Positions 53,923 through 63,896 of a stretch of DNA of 64,000 nucleotides are shown here, piece by piece. Location: positions 1,312,023-1,376,022 of the forward strand of contig NZ_QUNH01000001.1 of the NCBI RefSeq assembly GCF_003387355.1. Direction: 5' to 3'. The position numbers and the translations under genes were made by a program. The notes beneath the pieces are model-generated. The model worked only from the letters and a program-made list of their open reading frames with translations. It had not been told where the DNA came from and did no database searches. This DNA is from Winogradskyella sediminis. Its GTDB lineage: Bacteria; Bacteroidota; Bacteroidia; Flavobacteriales; Flavobacteriaceae. How positions within the stretch are numbered: the first letter of the stretch is position 1; each line of letters begins with the position of its first letter.

Positions 53923-56037
53923 ATGAATACAGACATTGAAAATCTATTTAAAGACAAAGTTCTTGGTCATCCAGCGGGACTTTTTGTCTTGTTTTTTACC
54001 GAAATGTGGGAACGTTTCTCATTCTATGGTATGCGAGTACTACTTGTAAATTTCCTTACCATGGCGGCTATTGGTTATAATCCAGGTTGGGAATGGTCAG
54101 TAGAAAATGCAGGTGCACTTTTCGGAACGTATGCGATGTTACTATATATTACACCAATAATTGGTGGTTGGTTAGCAGATAAATATACAGGCTATAGAGC
54201 AGCAGTAATTATTGGATCTTTAATTATGACGGCAGGGCATGCATCAATGGCTTTAGAAACGGAATTCTCATTATATTTTGGATTGTTTTTATTAGTTGTT
54301 GGTACAGGTTTTTTTAAGCCTACAATGACGTCTATTATTTCGGATATGTACAAAAAGAATCCAGAAAAGAAAGATGGAGCTTATACCATCTATTATATGG
54401 GTGTAAATGCTGGTGCCTTTTTCGGTATGATGCTTTGTGGGTATTTGGCTGAAAAAGTAGGATGGGCTTATGGATTTGGATTAGCCGGGATTTTTATGCT
54501 TCTTGGGACAATTCAGTTTTGGTTGGCAGGACCATTATTTGGGAAAATAGGTGCAAAGCCATCGGAACAGCACGAAGTAGAATTGCCACAAAATATTAAC
54601 GAAGAAAGTGTTGAAGTTACAGAAGAGACTCAAGAAGAACGTCCTAATCCTTTTACAACTTTAGATAAAGTGCTAATCGTTATTTCATCGATCATTGGTC
54701 TTGGTTATGCTATTAACGATCCAATGTCTAAAATTGCAGGTGTCGATATGTTTGCATTTTTACAAGTAGGCGATTTTGAAGGACAATACACAGCCGTTCT
54801 ATTTGCTCTAGCTTTATTCTTAGTACTTGTAATTGGAAGAATAATGCGTTATACAAGAGTCGTTAGAGATCGTATGATTGCCTTTATCATTTTTGCATTT
54901 TTTACAGTATTTTTCTGGATGTCCTTTGAGCAAGGAGCATCGTCTTTAGTGATTTTTGCCCGAGATAATGTGGACAGGATGTTAAGTGGTAGTGCTGCAA
55001 CAATCTTTAATATTGTTAATACCTTACTTACAGTTATTCCTTTAATTATTATTTCTTATGTGTTATTTATCCTATGGAAGAAAACATTTAAGAAAATACC
55101 AGGTTCTAATATTGTATTGGTGGTTTGTTTCTTATTAATGTGGGGAATTGTAGGTTGGATGTTAAATAGAGATTATAACACTGTAGCTTATGACGTGGAA
55201 TACGCTGCAATTGAAAAGCCAGATTTAGACGAAAATGGAAAACAGAAGGTGGATGAAGAAGGTAAAATGAAATTTATTTACATTCCGGTTTCAGAGAATA
55301 CCAAATCTGATCCAAACCATAAAGTAGTAACCCGAACGACAAAAATAGCAGAACCATTAACATTTACTATTGGTGATAAACTAAATATTACCCCTAAAAA
55401 TAATGATGGATCCGAGTTTGGCTTCTTAGATGATGTGCGTCTAGAAATGACAAAACAAAAAGGAGTAGAGCTAAATAGAGATAACGGAGTTGTAGCTGCA
55501 ACTATTACCAAAGTAAGGGATAAGGAAGTGGAGATTACGGTATCTTGGTTTAGTATTTTAAATTCATTTTTTATTATTGTATTTGCCTCATTCTTTTCTA
55601 AGTGGTGGGAAAGTAAATACAATCCGAGCGCAGCTACCAAATACGCTTTAGGACTATGTACCATGGGTCTAGGTTTTGGTTTGTTGGCTTTTGGAGCTTT
55701 TGGTCTTGTGGAAGGTGTTAAAGTGAGTATGGTTTGGCTTATTTTGGCCTACTTATTCCATACGCTAGGAGAGCTCTGCTTATCGCCTGTAGGCTTGTCT
55801 TATGTCAGTAAATTGGTGCCAGGACGAATGATTGCCTTAATGTTTGGTATGTGGTATTTAGCCATTGCAATTGGTAATAAACTAGCCGCTGTTGTTGGTG
55901 GCCAAATTGAAAATATTACTAAAGAATATAGTTTGTCTACATTCTTCTTAATATTTACCATTGTACCAGTTATTGCAGGACTAATAATATTCGTTTTAAA
56001 TCCTGTGTTGAAAAAATTAATGCATGGTGTTCGTTAA
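53923..56037 (+). CDS. POT-family peptide/H+ symporter, paralogue with a differently placed insert
   Basis: Protein of 704 aa, similar N-terminus (GHPAGLFVLFFTEMWERFSF). It has an acidic cytoplasmic-type loop (ENINEESVEVTEETQEERP-like, about 220-245) and a large soluble insert at about 416-538 (NRDYNTVAYDVEYAA, FTIGDKLNITPKNNDG) before the final spans, not at the same site as in the first paralogue. 58 bp separate the two genes. Confidence 0.9.
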   Translation: MNTDIENLFKDKVLGHPAGLFVLFFTEMWERFSFYGMRVLLVNFLTMAAIGYNPGWEWSVENAGALFGTYAMLLYITPIIGGWLADKYTGYRAAVIIGSLIMTAGHASMALETEFSLYFGLFLLVVGTGFFKPTMTSIISDMYKKNPEKKDGAYTIYYMGVNAGAFFGMMLCGYLAEKVGWAYGFGLAGIFMLLGTIQFWLAGPLFGKIGAKPSEQHEVELPQNINEESVEVTEETQEERPNPFTTLDKVLIVISSIIGLGYAINDPMSKIAGVDMFAFLQVGDFEGQYTAVLFALALFLVLVIGRIMRYTRVVRDRMIAFIIFAFFTVFFWMSFEQGASSLVIFARDNVDRMLSGSAATIFNIVNTLLTVIPLIIISYVLFILWKKTFKKIPGSNIVLVVCFLLMWGIVGWMLNRDYNTVAYDVEYAAIEKPDLDENGKQKVDEEGKMKFIYIPVSENTKSDPNHKVVTRTTKIAEPLTFTIGDKLNITPKNNDGSEFGFLDDVRLEMTKQKGVELNRDNGVVAATITKVRDKEVEITVSWFSILNSFFIIVFASFFSKWWESKYNPSAATKYALGLCTMGLGFGLLAFGAFGLVEGVKVSMVWLILAYLFHTLGELCLSPVGLSYVSKLVPGRMIALMFGMWYLAIAIGNKLAAVVGGQIENITKEYSLSTFFLIFTIVPVIAGLIIFVLNPVLKKLMHGVR

Positions 56038-56060
56038 CAAAAACCGTTAAAAACATATAA

Positions 56061-56086
56061 AATGCTCCTGTTTAGGAGCATTTTTT
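56061..56086 (+). terminator. Rho-independent terminator after the POT pair
   Basis: 9-bp stem AATGCTCCT/AGGAGCATT (56061-56069 with 56074-56082), loop GTTT, followed by T-run to 56086. Confidence 0.9.
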
Positions 56087-56120
56087 GTAAGTTCGACTCA
56101 CTATTTGCAACAAAACAAAT

Positions 56121-56672
56121 ATGATGAAAAAAATAATTTTAGGATTAATAGCTGTTTTTGCTTTATCATGGACAGCAATGGCACAAGAGATTAATTGGGT
56201 AACCTTAGAAGAGGCTTTAGAGCTTCAAAAAAAAGAACCTAAAAAAATATTTATGGATGTATATACCAACTGGTGTGGTCCATGTAAAATGTTAGATAAA
56301 AATACGTTTCAGAATGCAGATGTTGCCGCTTTTGTTAATGAACACTATTATGCGGTAAAATTTAATGCCGAAGGTAATGACGAGGTGACGTATAAGGATC
56401 AAATATTTAAGAATCCAAATTACGATCCTGCTAAGTCTAATAGACGTAACAGTGCGCACGAATTTTCAAGATTCTTAAGAGTTCAAGCCTATCCAACTAT
56501 GGTGTTTTTTGATGAAGAAGGAGGATTTATTTCGCCAATATCAGGATATTTAAAACCCCAACAATTGGAATTATATTTAAAACTTTTTCAGAGTGATAAG
56601 CATAAAGAAATGACTTCACAAGAACAGTTTAATGAATATTACAAATCGTTTAATCCAACGTTTAAGGAGTAA
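56121..56672 (+). CDS. Secreted thioredoxin-fold protein
   Basis: Protein of 183 aa with a signal peptide (WTAMAQEI). The redox motif is WCGPCKM (Cys52, Cys55) and QAYPTMVFFDEEGG carries the cis-proline. It is probably a periplasmic thiol reductase or disulfide-handling protein. A start at the second ATG (56124) is equally possible. Confidence 0.88.
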   Translation: MMKKIILGLIAVFALSWTAMAQEINWVTLEEALELQKKEPKKIFMDVYTNWCGPCKMLDKNTFQNADVAAFVNEHYYAVKFNAEGNDEVTYKDQIFKNPNYDPAKSNRRNSAHEFSRFLRVQAYPTMVFFDEEGGFISPISGYLKPQQLELYLKLFQSDKHKEMTSQEQFNEYYKSFNPTFKE

Positions 56673-56681
56673 TAATTCAAT

Positions 56682-58712
56682 TTATTTTAAAATAAAAGCT
56701 CCCTTTTCATTAGTTTGATGAAAGGGGATTTTTTTATGTGCACACGTTTCCTTCCAACGTTTTAAATAGGTTTTATAATTACTCGCATCTGCGATAATAC
56801 GTTTTGGCTTTAAGCTGTCAATTACTCTATTGAGGTTGAGTTTTGGTGAATTACGCAACAAGATAAAATGAGGCTGAAACGATATATTTTTATAGACTGC
56901 TAAACTATCTATGGCTAAAATAATCTTGTCGTTATATTGATAAGCAGTTTGTAGTGAATCTGTTTCTATATCGTCAATAAATTCGCCTACTTTATAATTC
57001 TTGATAGCATAATCTGAATTAAATTTTGTATCCTCTAAATTATGATATACTGTTAACTTACGATGTTCTTTTAGACCAATTAAGGTATGGCGACTTCTGT
57101 TAAATATTACAAAAGCATCATGTTGTGTCTGAAGCTTATTATAAAAGAAAACTCCCTGAAGACCAATAATCGCTAGTAAACATAGTGCTGTCCATTTAAA
57201 ACTTCGAAATTTATAAACCTGAATCGCAGTTATAATTATCAGATAAGTTATCAATACCTGAATTAAGGTAAACGGGATATCTCTAAATAAGAAATTTTCA
57301 AACTGAGCAACCCACGCTATAAATTGGTTTAAACTATCGATGATAAAACTATAAATATCAACCATAAAATCTGGTAGTATATTTAGTAATGCTAATGCTA
57401 TAATTGTTATTCCGATGCCTAATATAAGACCTAAAAAGGGTATCACTACAAGGTTAGAAATAAAAAATAAACCAGGAAATTGATGAAAATAATACAAACT
57501 AATTGGTGCAATACCAGCTTGTGCAGCTAAAGTAACGGTGAAAATTTCCCACGGTTTATTGATAATCCAATATTTAGGTCGCCAAACACTATAAATAATA
57601 GGTTGAATACTTACAATGCTTAAAACAGCTAAATAACTCATTTGAAAACCGACAGCAAATAATAATGTTGGTTGTAGTAATAAAATTATAAAGGCAGAGG
57701 TCACCAAAGTATTATAAATATTAGTTCGGCGTTTAAGGTGCATGGCTATACTTACCACGCTAAACATGGTGACGGCTCTGGTAACAGAAGGCGATAATCC
57801 TGCAATAATTGCAAAAATCCACAATAAAGAAACTAAAATTATTGGTCTTATTACATGACCATGCTTTAGGTAGAGAAGTGGTCTAAAAAAGAAATTTAAA
57901 ATCCATAGTATGATCCCAACATGAAGACCAGAAACTGCTAAGATGTGTATAGTACCAGAATTTACATAATTACTGTAAATGGTCTTATCTATTGTTTGTC
58001 GTTGGCCAAGCAATAAGGCATTCATTATACTAAGAGCGTCGTCTTTAAATCCGGCTTCAATCAGTTTTGTATTAATCTTTGTACGCAAAGCATCTGCATA
58101 ACCGTAAATAGTAGATTTAGAATCTGAAAGTTGAAACACGTTCTCAGAGTTTAAGTAAACTTGATGGTAAACATTATTTAATTCTAAATATTTATTGTAG
58201 TTAAATTGATAGGGATTTAGAGGTTTTTGAACTGTTTTTAAAGTCGAAGAAATAAATAAGACATCATCAATTTTAAAATGTTGAGATAAACTATCACGTT
58301 TAATATTAATCAATAAACGACCCGCAGCATCTTTACCATTAATCGCTTTAATTTTACCAATGTATTTATTGTTATAACTGTCAGGTTTTAGACGTTTCCT
58401 AATCTGAATAATAAATGTGTTTTCTTTTTCATCAGAACTTATGTTTGTATGGTGGTTGGGTCGTAACTTTTCATTTTGAATGTTGTAAGCTATAACACCA
58501 ATTCCGACCATGCATATACATGCCAAGATACCAAAGAAGGGTTGTCTGTTTATTTTAGATTTAATAGACCAATAGTACAAGCCGAGTAAGGTAATTAAAC
58601 CAATGGTGACAAATAATATTACGTAGAAATTTAGCTCTAAATAATGAGCTAAAAGAATGCCTACAACCAAACAAATGGTCAGTTTTATTAAAGTAAAATT
58701 TAGTAACTTCAT
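56682..58712 (-). CDS. comEC: ComEC/Rec2-like DNA-uptake membrane protein
   Basis: Protein of 676 aa. N-terminal DUF4131-like spans, an OB-like periplasmic region, the competence core (ILAVSGLHVGIILWILNFFFRP, IIAGLSPSVTRAVTMFSV) with many spans, and a short C-terminal part in place of a full metallo-beta-lactamase domain. It transports single-stranded DNA in natural transformation. A hairpin at 56701-56737 within the last codons can terminate the convergent thioredoxin gene. Confidence 0.88.
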   Translation of the reverse strand: MKLLNFTLIKLTICLVVGILLAHYLELNFYVILFVTIGLITLLGLYYWSIKSKINRQPFFGILACICMVGIGVIAYNIQNEKLRPNHHTNISSDEKENTFIIQIRKRLKPDSYNNKYIGKIKAINGKDAAGRLLINIKRDSLSQHFKIDDVLFISSTLKTVQKPLNPYQFNYNKYLELNNVYHQVYLNSENVFQLSDSKSTIYGYADALRTKINTKLIEAGFKDDALSIMNALLLGQRQTIDKTIYSNYVNSGTIHILAVSGLHVGIILWILNFFFRPLLYLKHGHVIRPIILVSLLWIFAIIAGLSPSVTRAVTMFSVVSIAMHLKRRTNIYNTLVTSAFIILLLQPTLLFAVGFQMSYLAVLSIVSIQPIIYSVWRPKYWIINKPWEIFTVTLAAQAGIAPISLYYFHQFPGLFFISNLVVIPFLGLILGIGITIIALALLNILPDFMVDIYSFIIDSLNQFIAWVAQFENFLFRDIPFTLIQVLITYLIIITAIQVYKFRSFKWTALCLLAIIGLQGVFFYNKLQTQHDAFVIFNRSRHTLIGLKEHRKLTVYHNLEDTKFNSDYAIKNYKVGEFIDDIETDSLQTAYQYNDKIILAIDSLAVYKNISFQPHFILLRNSPKLNLNRVIDSLKPKRIIADASNYKTYLKRWKETCAHKKIPFHQTNEKGAFILK

Positions 58713-58744
58713 GACAATGAGTTACTAAGATAGGAAAAATGAAA

Positions 58745-59254
58745 TTATAATACGCGGCGCGCTTGTACAAAAGAAAAGTACCAATACTTTTCAGCAATAG
58801 ATGATATCATTACTCCCTTACTGCTCGAGGCATGGATAAACTCAACATTGCCAGTTCTAACATTTGTCACAATACCTACATGATTTACGTTTCTACTGTT
58901 TTTATTCGTCGCAAAGAACACTAAATCACCTACATTCACTTCTTTAAGATCTATCCAATATCCTGTGCTTTTAAGTCCCGATGTAGTTCTAGGTAAATTA
59001 ATATTATGTTTTTTATAACTCGTATATATTAATCCAGAACAATCCATACCGCTTTTGGTCGTGCCTCCGTATTTGTAGCGTGTACCACTAAAGGTTTTAG
59101 CATATTTTACAATACTTTTCGCTTCCGCAGTAGGTTTAGCTGTCGTTTTAACTTTTACAGTATGTGTCTGTTTACTTTTACTTGTCGTTGTTTTTTTTGA
59201 TTTACAGCTAGCAATACATAGGGTTAATAGTAAGATTGGGAATAAGCGTTTCAT
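58745..59254 (-). CDS. NlpC/P60 (C40) cell-wall hydrolase lipoprotein
   Basis: Protein of 169 aa. Lipobox at Cys17 (TLCIASCKSK), a Lys/Thr-rich linker, then the NlpC/P60 domain: Cys72 in GMDCSGLIY, His in VNHVGIVTN, and a polar third residue in the EFIHASSS block. It cleaves peptidoglycan stem peptides in the periplasm. Confidence 0.9.
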   Translation of the reverse strand: MKRLFPILLLTLCIASCKSKKTTTSKSKQTHTVKVKTTAKPTAEAKSIVKYAKTFSGTRYKYGGTTKSGMDCSGLIYTSYKKHNINLPRTTSGLKSTGYWIDLKEVNVGDLVFFATNKNSRNVNHVGIVTNVRTGNVEFIHASSSKGVMISSIAEKYWYFSFVQARRVL

Positions 59255-59285
59255 TTTTTAATCGTTAGTTTTTATTAGGTCGCTG

Positions 59286-60404
59286 TTAATTAGACGGTTT
59301 AATAGCATTATAAATTAATTTTGCAGTATTCTCGCTGGCACCACGGCCTCCTAGAATTTTCTCCAATTCATAATAATCTAAAAAGAGCTTTTCACGTTTG
59401 TCGGTCTCTAAAATAGCTATTAATTCTTTTTTAAGACGCATTTTATTTAAATCTCCTTGAATGAGTTCGGTAACCACTTCACGATCCATTATTAAATTCA
59501 CTAAAGAAATATATTTTAAAGTGATAATGCGTTTTGCTATCTGGTAAGAAATCGCATTAGCTTTATAGCAAACCACTTGTGGAACTTTAAATAATGCTGT
59601 TTCTAAAGTGGCTGTGCCAGAAGTCACTAAAGCAGCCGTAGAAATACTTAATAAATCATAAGTTCTGTTAGAAATAAACTTAACGTTATCTTTGTTTATA
59701 AAACTTTTATAAAATTCAAAATCCTGACTAGGTGCTCCGGCAATAACAAATTGATAGTCAGTAAAGTTATCTACTAAACTGAGCATAACACCGAGCATTT
59801 TAGTGATTTCTTGTTTACGACTGCCAGGTAGTAATGCAATTATAGGTTGATCGCTGAGTTGAAATTCTAGTCTGAACGCGTTATCATCAATTTGTGGTCT
59901 ATCTGCAATAGCGTCTATTAATGGATGCCCCACAAAGTTTACTTCATAATCATATTTCTTATAAAAAGATTTCTCAAAAGGGAGAATACAATACATCGCA
60001 TCGATATCATGCTTTATTTTTTCAACTCTACCAGCTCTAGAAGCCCAAACTTGTGGAGAAATATAGTAATGCGTTTTAAATTGTAGTGCTTTTGCCCATT
60101 TAGCTATCCTTAAATTAAAACCAGAATTATCAATAAAAATTATAACATCTGGTTGAAACTTTTCGATATCAGATTTGCAAAATTTTATCTGACCTAAAAC
60201 TTTTCTCAGATTTAGTATAACTTCAGCAAACCCCATAAATTGGCGTTCCTTGTAATGCATCACTAATTCTCCGCCAACGGCTTGCATAAGGTCTCCACCC
60301 CAAAATCTAATTTCGGCGTGGTCATCTTGTTTATACAAGGCTTTCATAAGATTAGAACCGTGCAAATCGCCTGAGGCTTCACCAGCAATGATATAGTATT
60401 TCAT
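59286..60404 (-). CDS. lpxB: Lipid-A-disaccharide synthase
   Basis: Protein of 372 aa. Family motifs: IIAGEASGDLHGSNLMKAL at the start, FIDNSGFNLRIAKWAK, YYISPQVWASRAGRVEKIK, LLPGSRKQEI and SGTATLETALFKVPQVVCYK. It joins UDP-diacylglucosamine and lipid X to give the lipid A disaccharide at the inner membrane. Confidence 0.95.
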   Translation of the reverse strand: MKYYIIAGEASGDLHGSNLMKALYKQDDHAEIRFWGGDLMQAVGGELVMHYKERQFMGFAEVILNLRKVLGQIKFCKSDIEKFQPDVIIFIDNSGFNLRIAKWAKALQFKTHYYISPQVWASRAGRVEKIKHDIDAMYCILPFEKSFYKKYDYEVNFVGHPLIDAIADRPQIDDNAFRLEFQLSDQPIIALLPGSRKQEITKMLGVMLSLVDNFTDYQFVIAGAPSQDFEFYKSFINKDNVKFISNRTYDLLSISTAALVTSGTATLETALFKVPQVVCYKANAISYQIAKRIITLKYISLVNLIMDREVVTELIQGDLNKMRLKKELIAILETDKREKLFLDYYELEKILGGRGASENTAKLIYNAIKPSN

Positions 60405-60406
60405 TT

Positions 60407-60691
60407 TTAATTTAAAAATTTAATAATCAGTGTTGCAATGAATAATATTACGATAGAAATCAGTACACCTTTGGCTCTATAGTCTTTATTTTTTTTCAAG
60501 AATAGAAAGAATGTACCAATATTTAAAAGTGCACCAAGGCTAATTAATTTGGTGAAAAAACCTCCTGAAATAGATTTTTCAATAACATCTCCCCAATCAT
60601 CCGATTGACCAAAAATCTGAATTGCAAAAATAAATCCGAAAATGCTGGCTATAATACCAACGATAAATCCTATTAAAATTTCTTTTTTCAT
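60407..60691 (-). CDS. Small membrane protein between surE and lpxB
   Basis: Protein of 94 aa with three hydrophobic segments (ILIGFIVGIIASIFGFIFAI, LISLGALLNIGTFFLFL, VLISIVILFIATLII). Function unknown. Only 25 and 2 bp separate it from surE and lpxB, so it belongs to the same operon. Confidence 0.75.
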   Translation of the reverse strand: MKKEILIGFIVGIIASIFGFIFAIQIFGQSDDWGDVIEKSISGGFFTKLISLGALLNIGTFFLFLKKNKDYRAKGVLISIVILFIATLIIKFLN

Positions 60692-60716
60692 ACAACGCTT
60701 TCTTAGTTAATAGTCG

Positions 60717-61493
60717 CTATTCATTATTTAATTCCCATGTATTAAGTTTTTGTATGGTATGGTGTGCTGTAAGGTCAAAGTGAACGGGTACAACTGAAAC
60801 ATAACCGTGTTCTAAAGCCCACTCATCAGTATCTTCACCTTTGTCCATATTTACAAATTTACCACTGAGCCAATAGTATTCCCGACCCATTGGGTTGGTG
60901 CGTTTATCAAATTCTTCCTTCCAATTGGCACGTGCTTGTCGGCAAACTTTAATGCCTTTGATCTCATCTTTTTCCAAATTAGGAATGTTAACATTTAAAA
61001 CTACACCTTCAGGTAATCCGTTTTTTAACACTTGTCTAGTAATGGTTTCTACAAACGATTTGCAGTGTTCAAAATCAGCATTCCAATTGTAGTCTAATAA
61101 CGAAAATCCAATAGCAGGAATGCTTTCAATACCAGCCTCTAAGGCCGCACTCATCGTACCCGAATAAATAACATTTATGGAGGAGTTGGACCCGTGATTA
61201 ATGCCAGAAACACAAATATCTGGTCGTCTGTCTAATATTTCATTCACGGCTAGCTTAACGCAGTCCGCAGGTGTACCAGAGCAACTATATTCTGGTTGGT
61301 TGCCGTCAATAGTTACTTTTTCCATATGCAGCGTTGAGTTGATGGTAATGGCGTGTCCCATGGCACTCTGTGGACTATCTGGAGCCACTACCACAACATC
61401 TCCAATTTTATGCATTACAGCAATTAATGTTCTTAATCCAGGAGCGGTGATGCCATCATCATTGGTAACTAGAATTAAAGGGCGTTTAGACAT
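60717..61493 (-). CDS. surE: 5'/3'-nucleotidase SurE
   Basis: Protein of 258 aa, the usual length. The metal site is in ILVTNDDGITAPGL (Asp12, Asp13), with VVAPDSPQSAMGHAIT and CVSGINHGSNSSINVIYSGTMSAALEA as further conserved blocks. It dephosphorylates nucleoside monophosphates and short polyphosphates. Confidence 0.95.
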   Translation of the reverse strand: MSKRPLILVTNDDGITAPGLRTLIAVMHKIGDVVVVAPDSPQSAMGHAITINSTLHMEKVTIDGNQPEYSCSGTPADCVKLAVNEILDRRPDICVSGINHGSNSSINVIYSGTMSAALEAGIESIPAIGFSLLDYNWNADFEHCKSFVETITRQVLKNGLPEGVVLNVNIPNLEKDEIKGIKVCRQARANWKEEFDKRTNPMGREYYWLSGKFVNMDKGEDTDEWALEHGYVSVVPVHFDLTAHHTIQKLNTWELNNE

Positions 61494-61746
61494 TTGGTGA
61501 AAAAGTTTAATGAGTTGTAAAAATACTAAAAAAGGTTTCGATTTATCAGTAAACGACGCTTTAACAAAAAAATAAGGTCTCTATTTTTTATGGCACGATT
61601 TTTTCTTCTATTTTAGTGAAAAATTGAGAACCTACTTAATTTATCATCCTTAAAAAATAGAAATGAGTTTGCAGATAATGTTATCATCACGATAATGATT
61701 AACGAACACATCTACCGAATTAAAAAATAATAAACAAAAAAAGAGA

Positions 61747-63888
61747 ATGAAAGGGAAATATAAATTTTTGCTACTTGCTTTGCTGATAGCATTTGCCTCA
61801 TGTAGTTTTACAAGTAAGAAATTTGAAGATCCAGATAAGGATAAATTACTCATACAATTAATTACATACCTTTTGGATCAAGGCCACTTTGAACCAAAAG
61901 ATATTAATGATGATTTTTCAGAAGATGTCTTCGAGAAATATTTGAATAATGTTGATCAGTTTAAACGATTTTTTTATGCCTCAGATATCGAGGAGTTTGA
62001 AGCCTACAAGCTTAAAATAGACGATCAAATTAAAGCTTACGATGTGTCGTTTTTTAACCTTACACACCAACGTTTGTTACAACGTATTGCTGAGGCTAAG
62101 ACGATGTATATTGAGATTTTAGAAAAACCATTTGATTTTTCTAAAAAAGAAGAATATGTAGCAGATTACGAGAACCTTACTTACGCTACCAACAAGCGCG
62201 AAATGAAGGAGCGTTGGAGACAACAACTTAAGTTTTCTACCATTGCTAATTACGACGAAATTCTATCACAACAAGATGCAGAAGCGGATAGTGCAGATAA
62301 AGCCATAAAAAAGAAGAAGTCTTTAAAAGAAATTGAAGCTGAAGCAAGATTGGCGACTAAAGAATCCATTGATGTTCTCTACGATTATATTGAAGATAGA
62401 AGACGTAACGATTGGTTCTCTGTATATATTAATGCGATTGTAGAAGGTTTCGATCCTCATACATTCTATTTTGCACCGGAAGATAAGGAGCGTTTTGATA
62501 GAGATATTTCTGGGAAATTTGAAGGTATCGGAGCACGTTTACAAAAGAAGGTTGATGGTATTATGGTTAACGAAATCATTAGTGGTGGACCAGCTTGGAG
62601 AGCAGATGAATTAGAAGTAGGTGATCAAATTCTTAAGGTAAAGCAAGAAGATGAAGAAGAGGCTGTTAATGTCGTTGGTATGCGTTTAGATGATGCAATC
62701 AAATTTATTAAAGGTCCAAAAGGTACAGTAGTGACCTTAACTTTGAAAAAAGTGGATGGCACAGTAAAAGATATTTCTATAACGAGAGATGTGGTAGAGT
62801 TAGAAGAAACCTATGCTAAATCTTCTATCGTAGAAAAAGAAGGAAAAACATTCGGTATTATTAATTTACCTAAGTTTTATATCAGTTTTGAAGATTATAA
62901 CGAGCGCAATGCGGCCTCAGATATTAAACGAGAAATCTTAAGATTAAAAGAAGAAGGGGTTGAAGGTTTGGTGATGGACTTAAGAAATAACGGAGGTGGA
63001 TCGTTACAAACCGTTGTAGATATTGCAGGTTTATTTATAGAAGATGGTCCTGTTGTACAAGTGAAAACTACGGGTGAAGCAAAAGAAGTCTTAAGTGACA
63101 AGGATAAATCTATAGTATGGGATGGACCATTAGTAATTTTAGTTAATGAGTTATCTGCTTCGGCATCCGAAATTTTAGCAGCGGCAATGCAAGATTATAA
63201 GCGTGGTATTGTAATAGGAAGTAAACAAACCTACGGAAAAGGTACTGTGCAAACTGTGATGGATCTTAACCGAATGGTTAAGAACAACACCAAAGGTGAT
63301 ATGGGAGCTTTAAAATTTACCACCCAAAAGTTTTATAGAATAAATGGTGGCTCAACACAGTTAGAAGGTGTAAAGAGTGATGTTGTTGTTCCGGACCGTT
63401 ATAGCTATATTAATATTGGTGAAAAAGATCAGGATAATCCATTAGCATGGGATAAAATTGATGCTGCCGATTACGAAGTTTGGGGTAACTATTTTGATTA
63501 TGATACCACAATTAGTAAGAGCAAAGCAAGAATGGCGGCTAATGAACAGTTAAAGCTTATCGATGCTAATGCACAATGGGTAAAGAAAATAAGAGACCGT
63601 GAATCGTATTCATTAAACTATGATGCTTACAAGAAGGAAATGGAGATTAACGAAGAAGAAGCGAAACGTTTTGCTAAACTATCGGAATATCAAACAGACT
63701 TAACCTTTACATCTTTACCATATGAGATGAAATTAATGGATAAAGACTCTGTGTTAAAGGAAAAACGAAACCGCTGGCACAAGGCCTTAGCAAAAGATGT
63801 ATACGTTGAAGAAGCTATAAATGTGCTTCACGACTTAAAGATGACGTACGCCATTAAAAATAAAGTTGCTAATTCTGTGAAGAATTAA
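61747..63888 (+). CDS. prc: Carboxy-terminal processing protease (Tsp/Prc-like S41)
   Basis: Protein of 713 aa. Lipobox (FASCSFTSK), an N-terminal helical domain, PDZ near residues 255-340 (GIGARLQKKVDGIMVNEI), S41 core with the serine cluster SASASE (residues 470-475) and Lys498 in TYGKGTVQ, and a C-terminal helical domain. It degrades or trims periplasmic proteins from their C-termini. A divergent spacer of 253 bp separates it from surE. Confidence 0.93.
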   Translation: MKGKYKFLLLALLIAFASCSFTSKKFEDPDKDKLLIQLITYLLDQGHFEPKDINDDFSEDVFEKYLNNVDQFKRFFYASDIEEFEAYKLKIDDQIKAYDVSFFNLTHQRLLQRIAEAKTMYIEILEKPFDFSKKEEYVADYENLTYATNKREMKERWRQQLKFSTIANYDEILSQQDAEADSADKAIKKKKSLKEIEAEARLATKESIDVLYDYIEDRRRNDWFSVYINAIVEGFDPHTFYFAPEDKERFDRDISGKFEGIGARLQKKVDGIMVNEIISGGPAWRADELEVGDQILKVKQEDEEEAVNVVGMRLDDAIKFIKGPKGTVVTLTLKKVDGTVKDISITRDVVELEETYAKSSIVEKEGKTFGIINLPKFYISFEDYNERNAASDIKREILRLKEEGVEGLVMDLRNNGGGSLQTVVDIAGLFIEDGPVVQVKTTGEAKEVLSDKDKSIVWDGPLVILVNELSASASEILAAAMQDYKRGIVIGSKQTYGKGTVQTVMDLNRMVKNNTKGDMGALKFTTQKFYRINGGSTQLEGVKSDVVVPDRYSYINIGEKDQDNPLAWDKIDAADYEVWGNYFDYDTTISKSKARMAANEQLKLIDANAQWVKKIRDRESYSLNYDAYKKEMEINEEEAKRFAKLSEYQTDLTFTSLPYEMKLMDKDSVLKEKRNRWHKALAKDVYVEEAINVLHDLKMTYAIKNKVANSVKN

Positions 63889-63896
63889 AGTTATAA

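Noticed and set aside
55278..55664. Antisense frame of 128 aa inside the second POT gene
   Set aside because: Shadow of the real frame; low-complexity Ser/Leu composition and no homology recognised.
61653..61746. Possible operator upstream of the S41 protease gene
   Set aside because: The short TTATC/GATAA inverted repeat is only 5 bp and expected by chance in AT-rich DNA.
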